A model generated the notes under the pieces. That model was given only the letters and a program-made list of their open reading frames with translations. It had not been told where the DNA came from and searched no databases. Of a stretch of 64,000 nt of DNA, positions 35,943-45,050 are shown one piece after another; within the stretch, counting starts at the first letter, position 1, and the number at the start of each line of letters is the position of its first letter. The position numbers and the translations under genes were made by a program. Source of the stretch: Nitrosopumilaceae archaeon (lineage in GTDB: Archaea; Thermoproteota; Nitrososphaeria; Nitrososphaerales; Nitrosopumilaceae); assembly GCA_035631875.1 (NCBI GenBank), contig DASQHX010000009.1, forward strand, positions 381,185 through 445,184, written 5' to 3'.

Positions 35943-37160
35943 CTAGATTAAATCTTCAAGTGTTAGGTCTTCTTTGAATGCTTTTTTTATTGTGTCAGGT
36001 TGTAATGTAAGACTGAATTTTTTTGTCCTTCCATGCATTCCTTGGTGAATAATTTTTCCTGAAATTAGACCCGTCATCTCTATTTCACTAAGTATTTGGG
36101 TGATGCGCCTTTGTGTAAGCTCCTTTTGTCTGATAATCTTGCAGAGGTTTTTGTAGGAATGATAAATTTCTCCAGTTGTTGTCCCGTTTGCTTTCATTAC
36201 GGCTAAAATTAACAGTTTTTCATGGAGTGGATAAGAATTAAGTGCAGTGGTTTCCTTGTCTTCTTCCATTTTTAGTGAGGCTTTTCTGATGTGTTCTTCT
36301 TTGATATGGTCTGCTTGTTCTCGTTCTGCTATTTCTCCAGCTACACGTAAGAGATCAATGGCTCGTCTTGCATCTCCATGTTCTTGGCCTGCCATTGCAG
36401 CACAGAGGTTTACTGCTGCCTGCTCAATTGCCGTGGAAATGAATGCAACTTTGATTCTTTCTTCGAGAATTTCTTTAATTTGTCCTACACTATAATTTGT
36501 AAATACAATTTCCTCCTCACTTAGGCTGCTCAAGACCCTTGGATCTAGTCTTTCCTTGAATGTGAGATCGTTTGAGATTCCTACTAGTGTAAGTGAACCT
36601 TTCTTTAGTCTCTCATTTGCTCTGGTAAGTGAGTAAAAGACATCTTTGCCTGTTTTTGATACTAGCTCTGCGAGATAATCAATTTCATCTACTACAAAGA
36701 CCGTATTAAGAGAGTTTTTTTCTATAATAGAAATGATTCTGTTAAACACCTCACTAATGGATAGACCGGTGCTTGGTAGATCTTTTTGAGTTGTTAGCCC
36801 TAACTGGCGGCCAAATTTTACCAATAATCCATAGAGTGTTGTTTCTTCCTTAGAGTTTGCATAAACCAATTCTATTGGAAATGACTTTTCTTTTGCCCTT
36901 TCCTGTATCTTGTTTAGTATCTTCTTTACAACTAGGGTCTTTCCAGTACCTGGTTTTCCATAAACAAGTAGGTTAGATGGACGAGATTTTTTTAATAATG
37001 GAATAAGTGATTGTGTGACTTTCTTTTGCTCTTCATCTCTATGAAGAATGTTTTCTGGGATAAAGGCAAAATGTAGTGCTTCTCTATTTTTAAATAATGA
37101 TTTTCCGTTTGCTACGTCATCAAGTAATTTGTCTATTGGGTCGCTGTATGCTAAAGCCAT
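35943..37160 (-). CDS. cdc6: Orc1/Cdc6 replication initiator
   Basis: The 405-residue AAA+ initiator has Walker A LVYGKPGTGKTLVVKK near residue 62, Walker B VFVVDEIDYLAE near residue 165 and a C-terminal winged helix (KANGTTTGEIYHSYKNLC...). It recognises origins and loads MCM. Its stop lies 2 bases from the DP1 stop (convergent). Upstream of its start is the repeat-rich A+T-rich gap described at 37161, where the replication origin is expected. Confidence 0.95.
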   Translation of the reverse strand: MALAYSDPIDKLLDDVANGKSLFKNREALHFAFIPENILHRDEEQKKVTQSLIPLLKKSRPSNLLVYGKPGTGKTLVVKKILNKIQERAKEKSFPIELVYANSKEETTLYGLLVKFGRQLGLTTQKDLPSTGLSISEVFNRIISIIEKNSLNTVFVVDEIDYLAELVSKTGKDVFYSLTRANERLKKGSLTLVGISNDLTFKERLDPRVLSSLSEEEIVFTNYSVGQIKEILEERIKVAFISTAIEQAAVNLCAAMAGQEHGDARRAIDLLRVAGEIAEREQADHIKEEHIRKASLKMEEDKETTALNSYPLHEKLLILAVMKANGTTTGEIYHSYKNLCKIIRQKELTQRRITQILSEIEMTGLISGKIIHQGMHGRTKKFSLTLQPDTIKKAFKEDLTLEDLI

Positions 37161-37251
37161 TGAGATCGATCCGATCGCGCTTTGGAATTTGAATAGATCA
37201 TTGAATAATTGTTAACAAACAAGTGCGATCATATACACTTGTTTCTGAAAA

Positions 37252-37262
37252 ACCCACACACC
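37252..37262 (+). repeat. Left copy of an inverted 11-bp origin element
   Basis: ACCCACACACC at this site is repeated exactly, in reverse orientation, at 37399-37409. The two copies are 136 bases apart and enclose the most A+T-rich part of the gap, as origin-recognition boxes do. The sequence does not obviously match the published Sulfolobus box, so its recognition by this Cdc6 is inferred from position only. Confidence 0.7.
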
Positions 37263-37398
37263 AATACTTCCACTCTAGCTTAATTAAAAAATATTTTTTT
37301 AAAGAAAATAAAATAATTAATGATAAACCAAATTTAGTTATTCTATTCTAATTGTATTATCAAAGATAGAATCCATATGTAGACAGAGAAGAAACAAA

Positions 37399-37409
37399 GG
37401 TGTGTGGGT
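37399..37409 (-). repeat. Right copy of the inverted 11-bp origin element
   Basis: GGTGTGTGGGT here is the exact reverse complement of the element at 37252-37262. The two face each other across the A+T-rich core. Confidence 0.7.
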
Positions 37410-37474
37410 ATGCCTAAAACAAAATTAACATCATGTGAACAAAATGTTAAACTAGATGTGGAAAAGCCTAATTT

Positions 37475-37565
37475 GACCCCTTTATTTCCAGTCCAGGCGT
37501 GAAGTCAGGTCTTAACAATGTTAAGGTTGTAGAATAGACCCCTATGTTTCCAGTCTAGGCATGAA
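37475..37565 (+). repeat. 29-nt imperfect direct repeat, two copies 62 bases apart
   Basis: The copies at 37475-37503 and 37537-37565 match at 25 of 29 positions and share the core TTTCCAGTCYAGGC followed by RTGAA. A third partial relative, CTAGGCGTGAG, occurs near 37622. The segment between the copies holds the CTTAAC-AAT-GTTAAG palindrome. These are candidate secondary initiator sites or part of an untranslated RNA. Confidence 0.65.
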
Positions 37566-37718
37566 ATTCATACATATTGTGGTATAAAGGGAAAGGTGCC
37601 TAGTTAAGGTGCCATAACAAACTAGGCGTGAGCTAGGCAGTGAATGTTAACAAACACACTGGTTAACAAATATTCTTTGATCTGTTCAAGTGTTAAGGTG
37701 TTAACCCAATCGATCACA

Positions 37719-38117
37719 ATGACAAGAAAAAAGATTAGGATTGACCTAGAGGACTCGGAGGGGGCCAAATACAACTTTAGCCTAGAAGGCAACGTAACTA
37801 GGGATAAAATGTTAAAGATATTCGAATTAATGGATTTAATCAACATTGAAGAAGTAGAAGAGTCTCCTCAACTAGACTCAATTGGCTCCAAGATTTGGTA
37901 TATGGTGGACAAACATTTCCCACTGGGCAAGTTTACCTCATCTGAGATACTTGAAAAATATGAGGATGAATATGGAGTACCAATCAAACTTAGTATAGTA
38001 TCCACATACCTTGCCAGGTTTGCCACAAAAGGAAAGATAGTCAGGGAAAGACAAGGCAGGGAGTGGGCATATCAGGTAATCAAACTGGCCCAGAAACAAC
38101 GGAATCTGGAAACTTAG
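37719..38117 (+). CDS. Winged-helix protein encoded beside the putative origin
   Basis: The 132-residue product has a short N-terminal beta part (KKIRIDLEDSEGAKYNFSLEG), then a winged-helix domain (WYMVDKHFPLGKFTSSEILEKY ... LSIVSTYLARFATKGKIVRERQ) with a basic wing. I start at the ATG at 37719; longer in-frame readings would run back into the repeat field. Its stop overlaps the stop of a convergent AbrB-like gene by 2 bases. A role in origin regulation is suggested by position only. Confidence 0.75.
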   Translation: MTRKKIRIDLEDSEGAKYNFSLEGNVTRDKMLKIFELMDLINIEEVEESPQLDSIGSKIWYMVDKHFPLGKFTSSEILEKYEDEYGVPIKLSIVSTYLARFATKGKIVRERQGREWAYQVIKLAQKQRNLET

Positions 38118-38269
38118 GATATTATAGCTTTTTTAATAACGAGACAGTCCTGCTCCATTACTACCCTAACATAATCACCTTTTTGTAATTGTAGATATTT
38201 TCTAAATTGTATTGGAATGGAAATGGTTCCACCTGAGGTGATTTTGATCAGTTCTTCATTTGTGGGCAT
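38114..38269 (-). CDS. SpoVT/AbrB-like swapped-hairpin DNA-binding protein
   Basis: The 51-residue protein begins at the ATG at 38269 and reads KITSGGTISIPIQFRKYLQL then GDYVRVVMEQDCLVIKK, the swapped-hairpin AbrB pattern. Such small dimers bind DNA as transition regulators or antitoxins. No toxin gene is adjacent, so I favour a chromosomal regulator. Confidence 0.75.
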   Translation of the reverse strand: MPTNEELIKITSGGTISIPIQFRKYLQLQKGDYVRVVMEQDCLVIKKAIIS

Positions 38270-38370
38270 GATATAGAATAATTAATTTATCTATTTAAGA
38301 TTTTATTATTATATGAAATTATTATAAAATGATATTTTGTGGCAATGAATATGGAGGATCCTTGGTCAAA

Positions 38371-38973
38371 CTATTGTTGGGGGGTTAATTTGGCAATATC
38401 CAGCTTTGTCTTACCCTTATCTGTAATGTAATAGGTGAATGGTTTGGTCTGCATGTTTCTTTCCACCAAACCCTCCTCGAAAAGCTTCTTCATCATGCGT
38501 GATGTGTGTTCTCTAGTTCGTCCTATTGTGATTTGTATATCACGTGATGTCATAGGTTTTTCTGTGATTAATCTTAAAACATAATCTGTAGCATTTCCAA
38601 AATTCATGTTATGCATGCGCTCCTTTGGTTTCTCTTCCTGGGCAGGGACCATCTTCTCTCCTTTTACTTCTTTTGGCTTTGGGATAGGAATTTCCAATTC
38701 TTCAGATTCCTTCAATAATTCAGCAGAATCTATACGTATTTTCATATCTATTAACTGATTTTCATAATATTGTAGGCGCTCCGTATAGGATTTTAAAAGA
38801 TCTGAATCGGTCTTTATGAGAGGTTTTACTTTGTTGTAGACCACTATTGCAACAATACCTAACACAAATGCAATAAAAATACCTATTATTGTGCCTATAT
38901 CAGGTATATCTACTAACATCACTATATTTTGCATATCTATGTGATTTATCATGTTTGAGTAAAACTTGTTCAC
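38371..38973 (-). CDS. Membrane-anchored winged-helix regulator
   Basis: The 200-residue product has an N-terminal membrane helix (about residues 26-47), a predicted coiled coil (52-90), a charged linker, and a C-terminal winged helix (from about 125) with MTSRDIQITIGRTREHTSRMMKKLFEEGLVER as helix-turn-helix plus wing. Tethering a DNA-binding domain to the membrane is unusual and could attach this origin-proximal DNA to the envelope, which is inference. Start alternatives are ATGs at 38973, 38949 and 38931. Confidence 0.75.
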   Translation of the reverse strand: MNKFYSNMINHIDMQNIVMLVDIPDIGTIIGIFIAFVLGIVAIVVYNKVKPLIKTDSDLLKSYTERLQYYENQLIDMKIRIDSAELLKESEELEIPIPKPKEVKGEKMVPAQEEKPKERMHNMNFGNATDYVLRLITEKPMTSRDIQITIGRTREHTSRMMKKLFEEGLVERNMQTKPFTYYITDKGKTKLDIAKLTPQQ

Positions 38974-39045
38974 ACATTACATATCAATCACAACATTACT
39001 TTATCACTAATTCTAGACTAGAGTTAGATCATAAAAGAGATAAAA

Positions 39046-39408
39046 TCACACTCTACAGGCACGATTTACTAACTCACCTATCACAACCATGATTTCTTCC
39101 TCCTTTTCAGTAAATACATCACTACTATGTATCACAGAAACTTGTTCAGATAGCCTTGAAATCACATCAATATCCTCAGGCACAAGTATGCCTAGGCCTC
39201 TTAACAATATTATAGAATAGAATAACCCAATTAACTTGTCCCTTGACTGACCTACTTGCCTGAAATATGCCCCTTTACTTATCGTAAACTGGGTCTTGTG
39301 TAGGTTCAGTTGATTTAAAATAATTTCAATTTGTCTTTCTGTAAATAGAGATTTTTTTATAATTTGCCTTATTATATTGTTAGAAATTGGATTAGGAGAC
39401 TCCGCCAT
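39046..39408 (-). CDS. Conserved-looking helical protein of unknown function
   Basis: The product of about 120 residues (from ATG 39408) is helical and basic in its first half (NNIIRQIIKKSLFTERQIEII), with an acidic C-terminal part. No recognised domain is present. It lies between the winged-helix regulator and the divergent lipid gene. Confidence 0.55.
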   Translation of the reverse strand: MAESPNPISNNIIRQIIKKSLFTERQIEIILNQLNLHKTQFTISKGAYFRQVGQSRDKLIGLFYSIILLRGLGILVPEDIDVISRLSEQVSVIHSSDVFTEKEEEIMVVIGELVNRACRV

Positions 39409-39472
39409 AGCTATACAGATCTGTATACATACTTTCAATTAAACTTTAAATGAATACCCAATAACCAGTCTT

Positions 39473-40222
39473 ATGCCAAACGTAGAAAGCTATCTAAAAG
39501 ACACTCTGAAGAGAAAAAAAGCCCTGCTCTTTGTATTAATAGACTCTGAAATATCTGAAGTAAAATCATCAGTCAAGCTTGCAAAAGAGGTTGAGAGGAT
39601 AGGAGCTTCTGCAATACTTGTTGGGGGTTCATCAGCAACAGATCAGCTTGGCATGGCCCAAACGGTAAAGATACTAAAGAAAGCTCTTAAGATCCCAATT
39701 ATTCTATTTCCAGGAAATGTTACAGGTGTTGTACCAGGCGCTGATGCAATCCTGTTTAGTTCCCTTTTGAACTCTGATAACCCTTATTTCATCTCACAAG
39801 CTCAAGCGTTGGGGGCACCCAGTGTACTCAAGTTTGGTTTAGAACCGCTTCCAACAGCATACATCATAATTGGTGAGGGAACGTCGGCTTGGTTTGTAGG
39901 CTCTGCAAGGACCATACCGTTTGAGAAATCAAATTTGGCAGCAATGTATGCCCTTTCTGCACAATTCATGGGAATGAGGTTTGTCTATCTTGAGGCTGGA
40001 TCTGGTGCAAAATCTAACGTAAAACCAGAGATGGTTGCGGCCGTAAGGAAGGTTTTCAAGGGCTTTTTGATAGTAGGTGGGGGAATCAAGACTCCTCAGA
40101 CTGCATCTGAGATAGTCAAAGCAGGAGCTGATGCCATTGTTATTGGTACCATGCTTGAGAAAGGCGGTAGCCTCAAGACTCTAAGCGATATTGTAAAAGC
40201 CATCCAGACTGTAAGGAAGTAA
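39473..40222 (+). CDS. Geranylgeranylglyceryl phosphate synthase
   Basis: The 249-residue TIM-barrel enzyme joins geranylgeranyl diphosphate to glycerol-1-phosphate, the first committed step of archaeal membrane lipids. It has ILVGGSSATDQL, LFPGNVTGVVPGADAILF, the YLEAGSGAKSNV phosphate-binding segment and IVGGGIKTPQTA. The DP2 gene follows after one base, so they are co-transcribed. Confidence 0.95.
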   Translation: MPNVESYLKDTLKRKKALLFVLIDSEISEVKSSVKLAKEVERIGASAILVGGSSATDQLGMAQTVKILKKALKIPIILFPGNVTGVVPGADAILFSSLLNSDNPYFISQAQALGAPSVLKFGLEPLPTAYIIIGEGTSAWFVGSARTIPFEKSNLAAMYALSAQFMGMRFVYLEAGSGAKSNVKPEMVAAVRKVFKGFLIVGGGIKTPQTASEIVKAGADAIVIGTMLEKGGSLKTLSDIVKAIQTVRK

Positions 40223-40223
40223 C

Positions 40224-43200
40224 ATGTCTGAAAACGTAGCATTGAGACTAAACGAAGTCCCAATGCCTAGATATTATTTTGATTACTACACCAAACTTTC
40301 TGAAGAGGTCTTTAGAACATTTGAGAAGGCAGCTGTTGCAAAATCTACCTTGGCAGACTCGTCTGGGATGGTAGAGCCCAAGATTGCGTTTGATCTCGCA
40401 GATCGTGTATCCAAGATGCATGACATTGATGTGACTGAACGACTAAGGGTATTGATTCAAAGCACAACAAAGGAGCTTGCCGCCTTGACCCTATCTGAGG
40501 AGATTGCTTTAGGCAAGTATTCTGGACCAGATACTTCACTAGAAGAGAGGCTTGATCTAGCAGTAAGGGTAGGCCTTGCCATAGTGACAGAAGGTGTTAC
40601 AGTAGCCCCACTGCAGGGAATTAGTGAGGTAAAGATAAAGAAAAATCATGATGGCTCTGATTACCTTTCTGTATCATTTGCAGGACCAATCAGGTCTGCA
40701 GGCGGAACCGAAGCAGCATCTACAATGCTGATTGCAGACCACATCAGAAAGATAGCGGGACTTTCTAAATTCCAGGCAAACTCCTTTGATGATGAGACTG
40801 GGAGATTTGTAGAGGAGTTAAGGCTCTATGAGAGAGAGGCTGGAAATTTCCAATACCATGTTCCAGATGAGGATGTTGTAACTGTCATATCAAATCTTCC
40901 AGTTGAGCTTGATGGTGTTGATACAGATCCGGTTGAAATTGTAAGCCATAGAAACATGACTCGAATCAGTACTAACAGAGTAAGGGGTGGCGCCCTTCGA
41001 GTTCTAAATGACGGTCTGATAGGCAAGTCAAGGAAATTACTAAAACTCATCGAGTTGTTTGAATTAGACGGTTGGGACTGGCTAAAGAGCCTAAAGGGTG
41101 CAATTCAGACTGGAGATGAGGATGCAGCATCTCATAGGATGAGAGAGGTCATAACTGGCAGATCCGTCCTTTCTATGCCAAAGAAACTAGGTGGTTTTAG
41201 GTTAAGATATGGACGAGCATGCAATACTGGCTTTTCCTCAGTAGGAATACATCCTGTCATTGCAGAAATTTTGGATCATACCATAGTAGTTGGTACACAG
41301 ATCAAAGTTGACATCCCAGGAAAGGCTGCAACCATTGCTTTTGTGGATTCCTTGGACACACCAATTGTTAGGCTGAGAAATGGTAATGTCGTAAAAATCA
41401 GGGACACTCATCACGGCATAAAACTCAAACCACAGATAGAAAAGATCCTTCACCTTGGTGACATACTGATCAGCTATGGTGATTTCTTGGAAAACAATGC
41501 AGAGCTTGTCCCAACAGGCTATGTGGAAGAATATTGGGCCGAGGAACTCAAAACAAAGCTTGCAAAATATGAACCTGAAGATCCACGCTTACAATATGTT
41601 TCAAAGGCACCAAGTCTAGATGAAGCATTCAAACTCTCACTTGATTTTGGTATTCCATTACATCCCAACTATCTGTATTATTGGGACCAGATCTCAATCC
41701 AAGAATTTGAACAAATCCTAAATCCGCAAAAGGCAGATCCCGACTTGATAATCTACCAAAAAAATAGTAAAGAAACTCTTGAAAAACTTGGGGTACCTCA
41801 TGAAATGGCAGGAGATTCAATTTTACTAAAAGACGTAGAGGCAAAGATTTTCTTTTATTTGCTTTTTAGAAAACTCATAAAACTTGATCATACCATGACT
41901 GTTCCAAAACTTATCACTGATGTATCTGGGATAAAAATAAAAGACAAGTTTTCAACGGCAATAGGGATTAGAGTTGGTAGACCAGAAAAGGCTGCAGCAA
42001 GAAAGATGAAACCCCCAGTACACACACTCTTTCCAATAGGCAGTAAGGGGGGAGCATCACGAGACTTGATAAAAGCATCAAAGGAACCAAATTTTTATTG
42101 TAATATAAATAACAGATTTTGTAAAAACTGTAACGAACCATCAATTAGCATAGCCTGTCCAAAATGCAAAAACAAGACAACTGTACTTTTTGTCTGCCCA
42201 ACTTGTCGAGATGAGTTAGAGTCTGAGTATTGTGAAAAATGTAAAAGAAAGACACTATCCCACACATATAGGTCATTTCCACTCAAAGAAAGGCTCTATT
42301 CTGCACAGGAAAGGACTGGCATCCGTGTTCAGGAACCATTCAAAGGCGTAAAGGAACTCATAAACCAAGACAGAATAGCAGAACCTCTTGAAAAAGGACT
42401 CATAAGACAAAGCCTAGGACTTAATGTCTTCAAGGACGGAACCATTAGATTTGATGCGACCAACGCACCACTAACTCACTTTACACCTGCATGGATTGGA
42501 ACCAGTCCAGAAAAACTTGTGCAACTTGGATATGCTCATGATATCAATGGCAAACCCATCACTAGTTCTGATCAAATAATAGAACTTAGAATTCAAGATG
42601 TCATAATACCACATGAATGTGGAGAATATCTGGTACAGACATCAAAATATCTGGATACAGAACTGGTAAAACTATTTGGTCATTCTCAATTTTACAAAGT
42701 AAAAACCACTGATGATCTTATTGGGCATTTAATGATTGGATTAGCTCCACATACATCAGTTGGGATTGTAGGACGAATAATTGGTTATACCAACACACAT
42801 GTTTGTTATGGTACACCGGTGTGGCACTCTGCAAAAAGACGTGATGCTGATGGAGACGCTGATTCGATAATGCTTCTGATGGATAGCCTGCTTAATTTTT
42901 CAAGACAATTCCTGTCAGACAGAATTGGGGGTCTGATGGACGCACCATTATTGGTGCAACCAATTGTCATACCACAGGAAGTCCAAAGACAGGCCCATAA
43001 CTTTGAGGTAGTAAAGTACTTGCCACTTTCATTTTTTGAAGCAACACTTACAAAAGAAAAGGCAAGTGAGATAAAAGATGTTGAGACCCTAAAGTCAAGA
43101 CTTGAGACAGAAAGACAATTTTATGGATATAATTTTACACACAATACGTCTACTCTAACAGCATCAAGATCTCGTAGTGCCTATTCTACACTAGGATCTC

Positions 43201-43595
43201 TTTTAGAAAAACTTGACATGCAAATCAGAACTGCTGATATCATCAATGCGGTAGACCCAAGCGAAGTTGTTTCTATGGTTATGACAACCCATCTCTTACC
43301 TGATATCATGGGAAATCTTAGGGCATATTCTAGTCAGTCTTTTAGATGTACAGCTTGCGGCGCAAGCTACAGAAGAGTTCCACTTGCTGGAAATTGTCTA
43401 GAATGCAGTAACAAACTAATCCAGACCATGACGCGACCTTCAGTCCAAAAATATCTCAAGCTAGCAACAAGGCTGCTTGATAAATACAAAATTGATCCAT
43501 ACTTGAAAGGAAGAGTGATGTCCCTTTTGGATGAATTAGAACTGGTCTTTGGAAAAGAAGAAGGTAACCAAGCGCTTCTTACAGATTATGCCTAG
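40224..43595 (+). CDS. polC: DNA polymerase D large subunit (DP2)
   Basis: The 1123-residue catalytic subunit has the active-site aspartates in RDADGDADSIML at about residues 872-883, a zinc-binding cluster around residues 625-680 (CKNC, CPKC, CPTC, CEKC) and a C-terminal zinc motif (CTACGASYRR ... CLEC). It is uninterrupted, with no intein. The stop overlaps the convergent glyA gene by 4 bases. Confidence 0.97.
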   Translation: MSENVALRLNEVPMPRYYFDYYTKLSEEVFRTFEKAAVAKSTLADSSGMVEPKIAFDLADRVSKMHDIDVTERLRVLIQSTTKELAALTLSEEIALGKYSGPDTSLEERLDLAVRVGLAIVTEGVTVAPLQGISEVKIKKNHDGSDYLSVSFAGPIRSAGGTEAASTMLIADHIRKIAGLSKFQANSFDDETGRFVEELRLYEREAGNFQYHVPDEDVVTVISNLPVELDGVDTDPVEIVSHRNMTRISTNRVRGGALRVLNDGLIGKSRKLLKLIELFELDGWDWLKSLKGAIQTGDEDAASHRMREVITGRSVLSMPKKLGGFRLRYGRACNTGFSSVGIHPVIAEILDHTIVVGTQIKVDIPGKAATIAFVDSLDTPIVRLRNGNVVKIRDTHHGIKLKPQIEKILHLGDILISYGDFLENNAELVPTGYVEEYWAEELKTKLAKYEPEDPRLQYVSKAPSLDEAFKLSLDFGIPLHPNYLYYWDQISIQEFEQILNPQKADPDLIIYQKNSKETLEKLGVPHEMAGDSILLKDVEAKIFFYLLFRKLIKLDHTMTVPKLITDVSGIKIKDKFSTAIGIRVGRPEKAAARKMKPPVHTLFPIGSKGGASRDLIKASKEPNFYCNINNRFCKNCNEPSISIACPKCKNKTTVLFVCPTCRDELESEYCEKCKRKTLSHTYRSFPLKERLYSAQERTGIRVQEPFKGVKELINQDRIAEPLEKGLIRQSLGLNVFKDGTIRFDATNAPLTHFTPAWIGTSPEKLVQLGYAHDINGKPITSSDQIIELRIQDVIIPHECGEYLVQTSKYLDTELVKLFGHSQFYKVKTTDDLIGHLMIGLAPHTSVGIVGRIIGYTNTHVCYGTPVWHSAKRRDADGDADSIMLLMDSLLNFSRQFLSDRIGGLMDAPLLVQPIVIPQEVQRQAHNFEVVKYLPLSFFEATLTKEKASEIKDVETLKSRLETERQFYGYNFTHNTSTLTASRSRSAYSTLGSLLEKLDMQIRTADIINAVDPSEVVSMVMTTHLLPDIMGNLRAYSSQSFRCTACGASYRRVPLAGNCLECSNKLIQTMTRPSVQKYLKLATRLLDKYKIDPYLKGRVMSLLDELELVFGKEEGNQALLTDYA

Positions 43596-44914
43596 CGAAG
43601 CTTAACGTACTCATAGGCACCAAGCTTGTTCTCAAAGCAATAATTGACCTTTTGAAAGTCTTTTCTGAACTTCTTTACTTCAACTGCTATTTTCTTTGCG
43701 TCTTTTTTGTCGACAACAACTTTCTTGATAAATCTTGCAACCTCTTTCATGTCTGATTCCTTCATGCCAAGTCGTGTAATCTCAGCAACACCAAGCCTTA
43801 TTCCTCCTGGATGGAAATAATTTCTTCCAGCCTTGATATCTCCTGGTATGAGTTGTCTGTTTACAATTATGTTTGCTTTTTCTAGATCAGCCTCAATTTT
43901 TCCACCATCACTAAATGAAAGAACATTTACTACGATTTGGTGTGATTTTGTAAATCCTCGTTTTTCTCCAAGAACCCCAAATCCATAGGAGTTTAACGCT
44001 TCTGCAAGTGCCTTGGCGTTCTTTACAACCTGGACTGCATATTTTTTACCAAACTCTAACATTTCTGCAAAAGCAATTGCCTTTCCAGCCATATGATGCA
44101 GGTGATGATTACTAGTCATTCCGGGAAACGTTGCCTTTTTGATCTCTTCACTATATTTTTCATAAGAGACGATCATGCCTCCTTGTGGTCCAAAGAGGGT
44201 CTTGTGCGTACTCATAGTCATTGCATCAGCTCCTTCTCGCAATGGATCTTGGAACTGTCCACCAGCTATTAACCCAGCAACATGAGCTGCATCATAATTG
44301 ACAAACATCTTGTACCCTTTTAGAAAATCAGCAAGCTCCTTAACAGGATGGGGAAACAAAAAGACAGAGCCCCCAAACATTGCAATCTTTGGAGTTCTAC
44401 TAGCTTTGTCAAGCTCGATTACCTTTTGTTTTGTTTTATCTACATCAATTGACATCTCTTCGGCATCAAATGGATAAAATTCAATATCTAATCCATGAAC
44501 TAAACCTGCAGTTCCAGAATGTTCTTTTTTACCATGAGAGATGTGTCCACCAGAAGGAATTGAAGGCGCAAGCATTACGTCCCCTGGATTTGAAAAAGCT
44601 GAATAAATGGAAAGATTTGCCACAACACCAGAGATTGGTCTTACGTCAACAAACTCTGCCTTGAATAATTTTTTACCTAGTTCGATACACTTGAACTCTA
44701 CTTTATCGATATATGTACAACCAGCATAGACACGCTCACCAGGCCACCCCTCTGCATATCTATTTGCAAAGTCAGATATCGTTGCCTCTCTGACAGCAGG
44801 ACTTGGAACATTCTCACTTGCAATAAGCGGTATTGAATTTGCAAACCAATCATTGTGAATTTTGAGCAAAGAAAGTACCTCCTTGCAAGATTCTTTTGGG
44901 GAGGATTTTGTCAT
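43592..44914 (-). CDS. glyA: Serine hydroxymethyltransferase
   Basis: The PLP enzyme of about 440 residues interconverts serine and glycine with a one-carbon carrier. Motifs IPLIASENVPSPAV, YAEGWPGERVYAGC and the PLP lysine in STHKTLFGPQGG are present. It is slightly longer than bacterial GlyA at the C-terminal part, as in archaea. I start at the ATG at 44914; a TTG at 44929 is possible. Confidence 0.94.
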   Translation of the reverse strand: MTKSSPKESCKEVLSLLKIHNDWFANSIPLIASENVPSPAVREATISDFANRYAEGWPGERVYAGCTYIDKVEFKCIELGKKLFKAEFVDVRPISGVVANLSIYSAFSNPGDVMLAPSIPSGGHISHGKKEHSGTAGLVHGLDIEFYPFDAEEMSIDVDKTKQKVIELDKASRTPKIAMFGGSVFLFPHPVKELADFLKGYKMFVNYDAAHVAGLIAGGQFQDPLREGADAMTMSTHKTLFGPQGGMIVSYEKYSEEIKKATFPGMTSNHHLHHMAGKAIAFAEMLEFGKKYAVQVVKNAKALAEALNSYGFGVLGEKRGFTKSHQIVVNVLSFSDGGKIEADLEKANIIVNRQLIPGDIKAGRNYFHPGGIRLGVAEITRLGMKESDMKEVARFIKKVVVDKKDAKKIAVEVKKFRKDFQKVNYCFENKLGAYEYVKLR

Positions 44915-45017
44915 GAACTGATCGACCAACTTTCCTAATTTAAAAACATCGATTAAAATTTTGAAAAACGGTTTAATTTTTGAAATTTCCCAGTTTTTGG
45001 GGTTTTTTAGTATAAAG

Positions 45018-45027
45018 ATATAAAAAG
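45018..45027 (+). promoter_or_regulatory. TATA box of the thermosome gene
   Basis: ATATAAAAAG centred near 45022 lies about 29 bases before the thermosome ATG (45051), preceded by a purine-rich stretch. This spacing predicts a transcript beginning at or within a few bases of the start codon, as in many archaeal leaderless mRNAs. Confidence 0.6.
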
Positions 45028-45050
45028 GGAAAATTGGGCTTCAATGAACT

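Larger units (their letters stand above)
37161..37718. other. Probable replication origin next to cdc6
   Basis: This 558-base gap has no supported gene. It holds an inverted pair of an 11-bp element (37252-37262, 37399-37409) flanking an A+T-rich core (about 37270-37380); a 9-bp-arm inverted repeat AAACAAGTG/CACTTGTTT (37217-37225, 37236-37244); three GTTAACAAA copies (37211, 37646, 37662); a palindrome CTTAAC-AAT-GTTAAG (37511-37525); and a 29-nt imperfect direct repeat. Inverted initiator-binding elements around an A+T-rich unwinding zone beside cdc6 is the known plan of archaeal origins. Calling it an origin is inference. Confidence 0.65.

Noticed and set aside
37475..37565. Repeats considered as a CRISPR array
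   Set aside because: Only two full copies, imperfect, with no regular spacers and no cas genes in the window.
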